The position numbers and the translations under genes were made by a program. The notes under the pieces were generated by a model, which saw only the letters and a list, made by a program, of their open reading frames with translations, had not been told where the DNA came from and made no database searches. This document shows, in pieces, positions 44,707 to 54,336 of a DNA stretch of 64,000 bases. The DNA is from Massariosphaeria phaeospora (taxonomy: Eukaryota > Ascomycota > Dothideomycetes > Pleosporales), in assembly GCA_011032825.1 (NCBI GenBank), contig JAADJZ010000002.1, positions 1,426,001 to 1,490,000 on the forward strand. Direction: 5' to 3'. How positions within the stretch are numbered: the first letter of the stretch is position 1; the number at the start of each line of letters is the position of its first letter.

Positions 44707-46069
44707 ATGCCTAGGGACTTAGAATCGGAAAAGGCCACCCTCGCCGGTATGCCGCCGCTCTCCAAAGAACAAGCGTCGAGCCCCCCGCCCGCCGACCCGC
44801 AGTCAATCTACAAGATCCCCACTGCTGAGCGGTTCAAGAAGATGAAGGGCATTCACCCGTACGGTCTGCTGCTGAGCCAGGCCGACCTCGACGACTGCGA
44901 CTGGCTCGAGCATGCCGCCTTCGAACCGCACGAGGCTGCGTCGCGGGAGAAGGTGAGAGCCCCCGCACTGCAGCTAAATTTCCCCGTGGCTGCATTCTGG
45001 CTTCATGCCATGTCATGTCGTTTACGCCGATCTCATATATTCTCCTCTCTTGTATCACCTTCGGGCTTGTTGTCAGGCGTCAGGCACCGTCGATGCAGTT
45101 GTCTGGTGCCCATGGTTACTCCAATCGCCTGATCTACGCATGCGCAAATGCAGACGATCCCGGTTATTGGGAACTTCCCTTCTTACGTCTTGATTTTACC
45201 GTTATCGCATCATATCTACCATATCATCCTGTTCGAGTTTTACGCGCTCTGCAGGAAACTGTAACTCTTACTGCCGTCTGTCAACTTCAATGCCGAGCGA
45301 AATTGGCGGAGAAGGTTGCCGTATCCTCGTACCCAGAGTCAGCCTCTCTTGCGCCATCATGTTTTAGCTGATGCAACTATCATGCCCATTGTCTCCGAAT
45401 TTGCGCCGTTTTCCAGTTACATAGCGCGGATTGTAGACCGCTCCTTCCCCATCAGCCACGCGCCCTAGCCGAATCCGACACGCCCTGGTATCACTACACA
45501 AGCCTGCCAATACTAACCTGTAACAGCTGGAATACCGCCTGAGGACATGCGGCCAACTCTGCAGCGGAATCTTTTCCTCTGCGTACCCAACGACATCGGG
45601 CCCTCTCGCTACATTGGTCAAATCCCGAACCTTCCCCTCCGTGGACTCTGCGGACTCTGACCGTAAACGCTTGCTGCTCGGCCACATTATTGCCACCAGA
45701 TTTACCTCCCCGGTCGTCACCGATGCCTCCATGGACTTCCCCAAAGACTGGCGCACAAAGTACCAGCTCAATCCCCCCGTCGGTCACGATGAGGATGGTG
45801 ACACGGTATGCCTGCATTCATTATGCGTGCATCCCAATGTTCAGGGAAAGGGTTTAGCAATGGTTCTGTTGAGAGGCTGGATTCAAAGAATTAAGGACTC
45901 CGGGACGGGCAAGAGAATTGCACTTCTCTGCAGGGAGAAACTGGTGCGCTTCTATGAGCGAGCCGGTTTCAAGAGGGTGGGAGACAGTACATGCACCTTT
46001 GGCGGCGGCGGATGGATTGACATGGTGCTCGACTTCAGCAGCGGAGTTACCATCGACGACGATATCTGA
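44707..46069 (+). CDS. GNAT-family N-acetyltransferase, AANAT/Paa1-like
   Basis: Acetyl-CoA-dependent transferase. Its layout resembles yeast Paa1 (polyamine/arylalkylamine acetyltransferase) from memory of the family. Exons 44707-44952 and 45527-46069 (262 aa, phase 0), separated by a 574-bp intron with GTGAGA donor and a perfect TACTAAC branch 10 bp before the CAG acceptor. Exon 1 encodes a Pro-rich N-terminus and YGLLLSQADLDDCDWLEHAA. Exon 2 opens LEYRLRTCGQLCSGIFSSAY, then LLLGHIIATRF. The acetyl-CoA loop is LHSLCVHPNVQGKGLAMVLL (Q-G-K-G-x-A), then LLCREKLVRFYERAGFKRVG and GWIDMVLDF. Residue FYERAGF is the usual GNAT motif B. The substrate is not determined. Divergent from DDI1. Confidence 0.85.
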
Positions 46070-46885
46070 CGCTCCAGCGATGAACTCGATGAGTCACGCC
46101 GTATGAGCGACGGCGACTGTTTGGCGTTGGACTGGCGTTGCGAGCGCCGGGTGGAAGATCCAATGCATTTGGGCCGGGGGGAGGAATTCGTCTCAGGAGT
46201 TCGTGTTGGCTCAAAAGAAAAGGGAAGGCAGTCGACCGGGTACACATGTACGGTTTCTTTGGCCAGACCGGCGGAACAGTAGATACTGTAGATGAGGATC
46301 TTCCAATACGATTATAACGAGGCTATGCGAAATTGATTCACGCGATACTTGGTGCGGTTGATGGCAGGCAGTGGTGGCGGGTGCTGAGCAAGGTGTGGGG
46401 AATGAAGTTGGAGTTAGAGTTGGAGTTGGAATTGAATTGAATTAGAATTGAAGATAAGTTAAAGTACAGTCTATGTACTCGATCAGCTAACCAGCAGCCA
46501 GATTCTAGAAGGAAAATAAACAGATAATAGAAACAGGTACATATAACCAGTATCTGGCAATTTGGTGATCAAAGAAAGAAAACAGTGTACAGAAAGAGGG
46601 GAATACAAGTGGAAGACATGATCCACAGCTAACAGATGATATACAGGTAATGAGTGTAGTGGGATAATACAACAAGTTGTGCCGTCGACCATGTGTCGAT
46701 GGCAATGCACGTTTCCTGTGGTGCAGCCGGTTCTAAAGAGATGAGAAAAGAAAAAGTGCAAAAGGAGTGAGGAAGAAAACAGAAGGCTATAATAGGGAAA
46801 GAGTACCAAGAGATGTACAGGATGCCGAAGGGAATACATAGTCAAAGAAAGAGAAGTCCGAGTCTACCCCGTGAGCGGTCTTGAT
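46070..46885. other. Intergenic, convergent 3' ends
   Basis: 3' flanks of the GNAT gene (plus) and the Cys-rich gene (minus). TTGGAGTTAGAG/TTGAATTGAATT imperfect repeats lie at about 46407-46452. No gene is supported. Confidence 0.5.
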
Positions 46886-48499
46886 TTAGTTGCCGCCAGG
46901 TCGGCCTCCAGGCATAGACTGCTTGCTCTTGTCGGAGCGCAGTTTCTCCGATACCGTTTTCCAAGTCTCGTCGTCGACCTTCTTACCATCGGCCGCTCCA
47001 ATGATGATATCTTCTCCCTTGGTAGCCGCGGCGACTAGAAGCACCTTCTCATCATCGTCAAGTGAGAGGTATGTACCCATAATTGTGTCCAGCATTGGAT
47101 CCAACGCCCTAATCTCTTCAACGATTCCTTTCAGTGGCCCATCCTCGTGGTACAATGGGTGAGTTGATTTCTTCTCCGTCAGATGTTCCAGATTGTTTAA
47201 CAGATTCGGAGGAGTAACATAGAGAGTGTCCTTTTTGAACTCCCAATTCTTATGTTCAGCATGGCAGCGCACGCATTTGCGCTCGCCTTGATGACGCCAG
47301 TATGTGACCCGCGGGCAGGTTATTTCTGTGCCCCCGAAGTAGTTCAGGTCGAGCATAATCCAGTCTTTCGGGGGTTCCTTCCTCAAGACCTCACAAGGCT
47401 CTAGGATTCCCGTCTTAATACGTCGTCTCCAGGCGTCGGGGCACGTGAGGCTATTCGAAGGATTTTTCTCTGTGCCTCTGTGCTTGCTCGTAGGGAGTAG
47501 CATGGCTACCACATGATCCGGGTCACTGAGATTATCTCTCAATTTAATTTCTTCCCAGGCGTTCCACGACTGCGTCGGCTGGCCCCTACGCACCCTAACG
47601 CCCACGAACCAATTCTCAGGGAGTCTGCAAGCTGCGCCGCTGATGATTTCGACGACGCAGAGGCAGTTTCTATGGTTGTCTTCGATCAGCTTGTTGTAGT
47701 GGATGAAGATCTCGGTGGAGTTGTTATCTTCGTTCATCTCCTCGGCCACGATGTACGCATCCCAGAGCCGTTTCGCGGTGTCACCATCTGGATATTCGAC
47801 GACGAGTCTCTTGCGTGCCTTGATCATACTCCTTCGATTTGTTAGATCAATATTCCCTACAACAAACTCCAGGTAATCACGCAGAATATAGTTGCTGACT
47901 GTCCCCATAGCAGTCATGATCTGCGTGGAATCGATGAAATTTTTTGGTAGTGGTGGAGGTCGGACTGTTCCTTTAATTTCCCATATCATCTCCTCCCAGT
48001 CGCCATATTCTATGCTCTTCATCGCACATCGGATGTTGTTCTTGCCGTCGTCTAAGTCGCCGGCTTCGACAGCTCGCTTGATGAGATCTTTCCACTGTCC
48101 TGGATCCACGGTCGCGCGAGCCTGAGCCGTGCACACCTCGGTATATGGCGTGAACAGCTTCCTGCTTCTGGCGGCCTCCGCTATTCCCGCAATCCAGGTG
48201 CTCTCATCAACGCTGCTCTTCGCATTTCCCGTGTGGCTCTCCTTTCCGGGTTTGAGAAGAACGAGGTGGTCGCAAATAGCAGTGATGATGAAGTTGTTCC
48301 AAACAACCTCATCATCCTTGCTGACATCCTTGAAAACGCCCTCGGCTTTCTTAGGGCTTCCTTCGAGGATTTCGGCCTTGAGCTTTTGTGTGTTGTCTTT
48401 GTTGGTAAAGATGACCCCTTCATCTGCGCTCACTCGGCTCACTTGCAAGACGAAGATGTAGTCGACTTCCCTTTGGGGCCTGGGCTGGGCAGAAGCCAT
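46886..48499 (-). CDS. Cys-rich family protein A, 537 aa, function unknown
   Basis: I do not recognise a named family. It is intronless, and the ATG at 48499 (MASAQPRPQREVDYIFVLQ) is the first in the open frame. Residues 1-270 are a non-repetitive alpha/beta-like domain found only in this copy (VVWNNFIITAICDHLVLL; WEEMIWEIKGTVRPPPLPK). Residues ~278-415 carry the eight-Cys module shared with the genes at 50072-51100 and 52340-53200: C-x-C-x6-G-x2-C (CLCVVEIISGAAC), CPDAW, EPC, DWI, ITCPRV, CVRCHAEH. The C-terminal ~120 residues are helical and acidic (LSLDDDEKVLLVAAATKGED) and end in a Gly-rich tail. Paired cysteines suggest bound zinc. There is no signal peptide or membrane segment, so it is probably cytosolic or nuclear. 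Confidence 0.75.
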   Translation of the reverse strand: MASAQPRPQREVDYIFVLQVSRVSADEGVIFTNKDNTQKLKAEILEGSPKKAEGVFKDVSKDDEVVWNNFIITAICDHLVLLKPGKESHTGNAKSSVDESTWIAGIAEAARSRKLFTPYTEVCTAQARATVDPGQWKDLIKRAVEAGDLDDGKNNIRCAMKSIEYGDWEEMIWEIKGTVRPPPLPKNFIDSTQIMTAMGTVSNYILRDYLEFVVGNIDLTNRRSMIKARKRLVVEYPDGDTAKRLWDAYIVAEEMNEDNNSTEIFIHYNKLIEDNHRNCLCVVEIISGAACRLPENWFVGVRVRRGQPTQSWNAWEEIKLRDNLSDPDHVVAMLLPTSKHRGTEKNPSNSLTCPDAWRRRIKTGILEPCEVLRKEPPKDWIMLDLNYFGGTEITCPRVTYWRHQGERKCVRCHAEHKNWEFKKDTLYVTPPNLLNNLEHLTEKKSTHPLYHEDGPLKGIVEEIRALDPMLDTIMGTYLSLDDDEKVLLVAAATKGEDIIIGAADGKKVDDETWKTVSEKLRSDKSKQSMPGGRPGGN

Positions 48500-50071
48500 G
48501 ACGAGGAACGGGAGATCGGAGGAGCAAAGATGGACTTGCGTCAGTAACAGCCGTGAAGTATAATGTTTGTAAGTCTGGCTGATAGCTTGGTAGGTGTAGC
48601 GAAGGTTGGTGGAAGAAAGAAGCACAATACGATACCGCGAGCGTGTCTTTATACCACGCCATTGAGTCTGACTCTCTGGGTATGACAGCAGAGACGTGAG
48701 TCAACGTTCATGGCAGCGCACATTTCTGTGCGGTGTTCGAGGAATGACTTGCCACTTTCTACGAACGGACCTCGAGGGGGTCGACTCTTAGGCACTAAGA
48801 GTGGCGTGATAGAGCGAAGTTGCATGCCAGCAGCGACCCGTCGTCGGCGATGAGTCTGTAGGTGATGATTCTATGGGTATGACGGTATGGAGGTGAGTAG
48901 GAAGGCGTGGTTGAAGTCGTGGTAACGCACTGTTCCGCCCATGTAGGACTTCTGCCCACCACGGGCCTCATGGAGGCCGATTCGACTCCCATGCGTACGG
49001 TCCGCGGAAGCGAGAAAATGTGGCACCCTGCTTCCCGCAATCTGTCCTAGCCCGCAATTCGCGATGACTCTCTCGGTATAGCGGTAGCCAAGTCATTGAG
49101 AAGTGGCGGTCGAAGTCATGGTAAGAGCTTCGCGCACCATTTGGGGGGGCAGCACTGCTGAGACAGACCTCCTAGAGCGGAATTGCAGTGCTATATCGCC
49201 ACCGTCGTTCGATTATTTGCCGTTGAGAATGAGTCTGCCGAGATGACGACGCGGGGTTCGGGAAGAAAGTGGTGGTCACGATGGTAGCGCGCTGTGCCGC
49301 TTGGTGCACCGTTGGAAAGCTTCCACGGACCACAGCTAATTTCCTTCGGCGCCATGAGTCTTATGGCGACGTCAACCTCAAATATATGCCAAGACCACCT
49401 CCCGCCGATTCATACCGCCCATTTCTCGAGTGCTTTGGAGATTCAGTAAGTGAGTGATGGATCTCAGAAGGCGCTGACGAGGATTGATATAGGCACATTG
49501 ATGTCGTCTCTTCAGGAGATGGGGTCTTCTTCCAGCAGCGCAGAACTATCGGTGCTGTGCATCGCTTCGTATGCCATCTCTGCGGATTACCTAGACTATG
49601 ATTAATCGTCGATGTCAGACCATCTTGCGCGCTACTCGGCTTCGCTCTTCCGCACAGTTTTCTTCTCGTAAGAGGATGCGAGAGTCATCGGGTCTAGCCT
49701 ACATGGCGCAGAAATTGGCTCTCGCCAACGTAACGTGGATCCATAGATGCAGGCTGCCCATACCATCGGTATACTACCGTGCCTCTTGAATGACTGGTAG
49801 GTGTGGGCAGTTTGAGTCAACAGCAGGACGTACTCCCGGTACAGTCACCTTCATACAGGTATATAGGGTACGGTTTTGTCGGCATATTTGCCTTCTTTCT
49901 CATCGATACCATTCTCTTCAACAATATCTACTACTTTAATCTTCTATGTCACCTTCATACACAAGCTTACACTCGAAATACTATATCTCTTCTTAGATTA
50001 ACTTGTACCGGTTTGTACTACTACTACACAAGCGTCCTCCCCCTAGACCGAATCTCGGACTCTTTTCGACA
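48500..50071. other. Intergenic between divergent Cys-rich genes A and B
   Basis: It holds four degenerate copies of a ~170-210-bp repeat (see repeat entry) and the promoters of genes A (minus) and B (plus). Open frames here are short and broken. Confidence 0.5.
48655..49315. repeat. Four degenerate ~190-bp repeats upstream of gene A
   Basis: Copies start near 48660, 48849, 49061 and 49227. They share GATGAGTCTG-like starts, GGGTATGACGG-like middles and GTGGTYGAAGTCRTGGTAA followed by a GCGC-type end. Divergence is high, so this is an old tandem array. Confidence 0.55.
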
Positions 50072-51100
50072 ATGCCGGGCCTTCTGGAACCAACAGTAGA
50101 GATACCTGAAACAGTTCCTGCCTTGACCGCTCTGGTTCATGAACGCGACCCATTGACGGGCCTTCGGAGCAGAGTACAGCTGTTTCGTAACCAGAACAAG
50201 GACGAGAACGAGAAGGATTACATGAACTGGTTGGCCAAAGAGAAAACCAGACGCGGGGAATTTTCGGCCGATATGTTCATGAGATTTGACAAGCTCGATA
50301 GCTCTAATGGTGTACAATCCGGAGATGGATCTGGAGATTGCGAACATCCCTATTGCTTGTGTTCGTTTGCACTCTTCACCGGCAAAGAGTGCGCTGCGGT
50401 ATTCAACAATGTGGATTATGAGTTGACGGAGAATATTGATGATCACACCAAGTATCATTATGTTGTCGCAAAGGTTCCTAGATCAAGGGCGAGGGACGGG
50501 CGACTACGAGCATGTCCTATCGCTTGGCATCGTTATAAAAGTAGTGGGGAAGCTGGAGAACTAACCCCATGTCCGAACGTGTTCGGTCCCTTGCCTGACC
50601 CAGACTGGGTCACACATCATATAGGAATCAGTCGCACCGGTGATGGTCAGGAGATAGACCCTGGTTGCCCACGAGTATTCGAAACTCATCCTGGACCCTG
50701 TGTCATGTGCCGTGCGGAAGAAAACCAAGGCGAGAATCCGTTGAGTGGGTTAGTCACCGTTCATAACGTTTTCATGACGGCGCGCCACTTTACGGATGGT
50801 AAATTTGAGTTCGACGACGAAGCCTGGCTGTGCCCGGTTTATCATGACTTGGAACTCACTGAGATCGTCGAAGAACTCGAGGTTCTGCCGCCGAGTTTCC
50901 ACCAAATCCCCCCGCATTCCAGCGATAAAAAACTGGATAATGGAGACAGGCTAGTCTCATGGTACCAACGACAAGATATGCCACGATGGAGACCTGCGTA
51001 TATCAACAGGCAGATTTATTCCAAAGACAAATATGTCATCATCAAATGTCCCCTGGACGACCAACGCGGGCCGCTGTGTTTACCAGGGGACGATGATTGA
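50072..51100 (+). CDS. Cys-rich family protein B, 342 aa, function unknown
   Basis: Intronless, starting MPGLLEPTVEIPETVPAL at 50072. After a charged N-terminus (residues 1-75, ending FMRFDKLDSS) it has the shared module: CLCSFALFTGKEC (~95-107, C-x-C-x6-G-x2-C), CPIAW, TPC, DWV, GCPRV, CVMCRAEENQ (~210). A conserved aromatic/acidic stretch follows (FEFDDEAWLCPVYHDLELTE), matched by FEFEEWVKPVWNEEWEKLEE in gene C. All eight module cysteines are present. There is no signal peptide or membrane segment. It is divergent from gene A and tandem with gene C. Degenerate 150-bp repeats follow its stop. Confidence 0.75.
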   Translation: MPGLLEPTVEIPETVPALTALVHERDPLTGLRSRVQLFRNQNKDENEKDYMNWLAKEKTRRGEFSADMFMRFDKLDSSNGVQSGDGSGDCEHPYCLCSFALFTGKECAAVFNNVDYELTENIDDHTKYHYVVAKVPRSRARDGRLRACPIAWHRYKSSGEAGELTPCPNVFGPLPDPDWVTHHIGISRTGDGQEIDPGCPRVFETHPGPCVMCRAEENQGENPLSGLVTVHNVFMTARHFTDGKFEFDDEAWLCPVYHDLELTEIVEELEVLPPSFHQIPPHSSDKKLDNGDRLVSWYQRQDMPRWRPAYINRQIYSKDKYVIIKCPLDDQRGPLCLPGDDD

Positions 51101-52339
51101 CATTGCAACTGGAGACTTACTTCCAGCCATCATACCTGGCACACTCGTAGTGACAATCTTTCAACACCACATCACTTCAGCCAGGGTCCAATATATTATT
51201 TCTGGCATAACGGCCTTTTTTCTTTCGGGTTGGGTCTGGTCGATTTCCCACATTATTTCAACATTACCTTTCTTGACCGACATTTCCGGCACATCTGTGG
51301 CGACAATGTCTTTACATCACATGGACGATACTCCAGCTGAAGTACAATGAACATTGTACCTGGCATATCGACCTTTTTCCTTCCAGTTTGGGATCAGGTT
51401 TTTATTTCGGCGTTTCTGGTTACATTCTTTTCGACGGTCATTGCCGGGCACACCGGTGGCGACAGTATCTCTGTACCACATCACCACAATTCCAGCCGAT
51501 GTTCGATGTATATCTTGCCTGGGATAACGGCCTTCTTTCCTTTCGGGTTTCTTTCGGGTTCAGGTTTGGGTTTGGCTTTATCGGTTTCCTATGTTGTCTT
51601 AATGACCCCTCTCTTTCTCGACTGTCTCTACCTACAACCTGTATTTTGTACCCATTGTTCCTATCCGTAGTGTTAGGCGGGTCTTCACACTCCTGGTGTG
51701 TATATAATTCGAATGTCCTATGTGGATTTCATTGAGTCCTTTTCGTACGGAGATTCTTGAGATCTTGGTCTTTGCCACCGTGTATCGCTTTCTGCGTCAT
51801 CAGTATAAGTTTTTCGGATGGTGATTCAGAGTTGATCGCTATCGTCGTGCGCAAGGCTTGAAGTACGGCTCTTGCCAAACTCGAGCGTCATGCCTCCTGG
51901 AGACGTGTTTTTATCTCCCATGTTTACATCGAAAAACTCGTCTCGTACGGTCCGCATCATCGGAGGTCCAACGCAGGTCCACGCGGGTGATGAGTCGGTC
52001 CTCTTCCACGCACGCAGCGTGGACTCATATATATGAGTATGCCACATACTCCCGTGGTGCCGTGACTCTCGACTGACTGATATAAAACAGTTTAGAGTCG
52101 ACATGGAGAAGACGCACGACCACCACAGTCACCACAATACGGATATAAAGCAGAGATCTTATCGACGGATGCTCTCTCTTTTTTTCTTCATCCACATCTC
52201 CTATCACAATCTGTCAGCAACCCTGCCCTACGAAAACCAGTGCTTTTTCAGATCCTTATACTTCTGGCAACGAACCTTTGCGTACTCGAGTACATCATTC
52301 CAATTCCAGAACGGGCGTTGTGGCTGAGCATCTCCAGAC
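51101..52339. other. Intergenic between Cys-rich genes B and C
   Basis: Contains the 3' repeat array of gene B (51131-51575) and the upstream region of gene C, with a TATAAAA-like box near 52080 and a block near 51990-52050 resembling sequence upstream of gene B. Confidence 0.5.
51131..51575 (+). repeat. Three degenerate ~150-158-bp tandem repeats after gene B
   Basis: Copies begin at 51131, 51281 and 51439. Each opens CAT-x-CCGGCACA-like, carries a CACCACATCAC-like centre and ends GGCATAACGGCCTTTTTTC-like followed by TTTCGGGTT/TTTGGG. Translated in local frames, copies 1 and 3 both give an I-x-G...HH...GITAFF pattern, and copy 2 gives a broken version, so the array may be decayed coding sequence. 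Confidence 0.6.
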
Positions 52340-53200
52340 ATGCCCAATATGGGGAAACGAAGCGGTTTGCCCTTGAACCGTAAGCGAGAGCCGAAGCCTG
52401 GAAACGGGAAGAAGAGCTGGCTGCTAAAAACTGTCAACGACGACAAGGAGCACGACACAGAGCAGTTCATGGACTGGGACAAATTCGATATCCCGGACGG
52501 CGAAGACGGGGGGAATAACAAAGGCAACGGCGACTTCTACCACTGCTACTGCTGCATCGAGATCAACACTGGGGAGGATTGCCTGACCAGATATGGCAAA
52601 AAAGGCTTGGTCGACAGCAAGGGGAATAAGCACTTTGCGGCTTACAAGATTCCCGCAAGTATTGGCAAAGGTTCTGAACGCGTGCGCGTATGTCCTCGTG
52701 CCTGGCTCCAGTACATCAGGAGCAAGGAGAAAGTACTATCGTCATGCCCTGGCGTGACTCTAGACTGGCCAAATCATGAATGGATCACCTTTCTTCGTCA
52801 GGAGAACATTGACATCGAATATCCACGAATAGACGTACTGCCTAAGGGAAAAGAATGCCTGAGGTGCTACGCAGAGAAGAACCACGAGGTTCAGGACCTA
52901 ATAGGCAACAATAGCCACATCCTGGTCCCGAAACTAAAGCACTGGAAAGACATTCCGATGTTCGAGTTCGAAGAGTGGGTGAAGCCTGTTTGGAATGAGG
53001 AGTGGGAAAAGCTGGAAGAGCCTGTTGTTCTCGCCGACGGATCATTATTTTGGTGGAGTGAGGTACCTAAGGAACATCGCCCTCGTGAGATCGAAGAGCG
53101 GATATCCAGCAAGGGGACCACGCTCTTCATCGTTACCGAGGATGAGCCCGAGCTTGCTGAGACAGCAAGAGCCCATCTAACTGATAACCCTTGGCTATAG
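52340..53200 (+). CDS. Cys-rich family protein C, 286 aa, function unknown
   Basis: Intronless, starting MPNMGKRSGLPLNRKREP with a basic N-terminus. Shared module: CYCCIEINTGEDC (~68-80, C-x-C-x6-G-x2-C), CPRAW, SSC, EWI, then EYPRI where A and B have CPRV, and CLRCYAEKNHE (~173). One of the eight cysteines is therefore Tyr. FMDWDKFD matches FMRFDKLD of gene B, and FEFEEWVKPVWNEEW follows the module. It is the shortest copy and lacks the N-terminal domain of gene A. Tandem with gene B, 1.24 kb downstream, same strand. The function is unknown, and metal binding is inferred from the cysteine pairs only. Confidence 0.75.
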   Translation: MPNMGKRSGLPLNRKREPKPGNGKKSWLLKTVNDDKEHDTEQFMDWDKFDIPDGEDGGNNKGNGDFYHCYCCIEINTGEDCLTRYGKKGLVDSKGNKHFAAYKIPASIGKGSERVRVCPRAWLQYIRSKEKVLSSCPGVTLDWPNHEWITFLRQENIDIEYPRIDVLPKGKECLRCYAEKNHEVQDLIGNNSHILVPKLKHWKDIPMFEFEEWVKPVWNEEWEKLEEPVVLADGSLFWWSEVPKEHRPREIEERISSKGTTLFIVTEDEPELAETARAHLTDNPWL

Positions 53201-54332
53201 CTCACCAACCCACGGCCGATTCGGGGTTTTATGGATCTCAGTCATGAGTCCAGAATATCTTTTTCTTTCTTCCACTGTTTATGGGCGCCCAGACATTATT
53301 CTTCCCCAGATCCACCGGCCACTTTTCACACTCAGACTGTTTGATTCGATAACGGCAACACCTTCATTCGCTTCTCCTATGTTTAATGTCGGTCCAGTCC
53401 ATTCATTACTCCCCGGTCGCGACTCTTTCGTGGATTTCCATTTTGTTGTTTCCGGGTATGCGTGTACATTAGATTCTGTAATATATCTTTCTATTCCATT
53501 TTGACAGTGGCTGTTATCGTAAAGCGGGAAATGCCGTGTGGTGATGTGGTGATGTGGAGTTGATGCACTTGGGGTGGTGTCAGCGTCAGCGTTCGTATCT
53601 GATTCGACAGATCAGATCGCGCTAGCTTAACGTTACTCAGCGGAAACCCCGCTAGATCCTTCTCAACCACGACGCTTCAACATCGCAGGTGAGCGACTCC
53701 AATGCATCTTGTATCTTCATTTCATCGCTTCCCGTTACCAAGCCGGGATTGATACCGCGCCGGCTCGTCGATTAGGGCTGTATGCATAGGCACGAAGGCG
53801 ATCACCAGCATCGCGGGAATGAGTAAACTCAGTTGATTTGGGTTTGATGTTGCTGACACTCCAGACCATGGCTACAAGTAACAGGACGTATCTCGTACTA
53901 ACAGCCGAAATTCTCCTACTAATTGCTGCAGCGGAAAGCATAAGATAGCGAGAAGAGTGCAAGAGACCAAACACTCAGACAGTTTCAGCCTTGTCACAGA
54001 ACCGGTGCATGAGAGTCCGGCATGGCAACAGTATAGGCGCTCGACGAGAAATGAACAGCATGAGGTTGCGAAGATGGATATTAGGGAAGACAGTTCTAAT
54101 TTAGTCACACAGGGTGACTGCAAGCCCATATTCTGTGGCTAGGATAGCGTGTGGCGTGGGGCGCAGATCACGTATTGCTGACAAGCTGAGTCCGAAACGG
54201 GCGACACATGGCGTCGTCACCTCCGAATGACACCTTGCGAACTACAACCGCCGTCGTGACACTTCGGTGATCTCTTCCGCGACTTCTGTTATCGCCTACA
54301 CGTATGGAACGCGGCCTTCTACGCTCGGCAAC
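53201..54332. other. Intergenic between gene C and DUF3431 gene
   Basis: No supported gene. Short frames at 53244-53504 and 53735-54129 lack any recognisable content. A 10-codon upstream open frame sits at 54304-54336 (separate entry). Confidence 0.5.
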
Positions 54333-54336
54333 ATGA
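54304..54336 (+). promoter_or_regulatory. Upstream ORF overlapping the DUF3431 start codon
   Basis: ATG 54304 opens a 10-codon frame whose stop TGA (54334-54336) overlaps the main ATG (54333-54335) as ATGA. This arrangement can couple termination to re-initiation. The transcription start is unknown, so inclusion in the mRNA is inferred. Confidence 0.45.
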
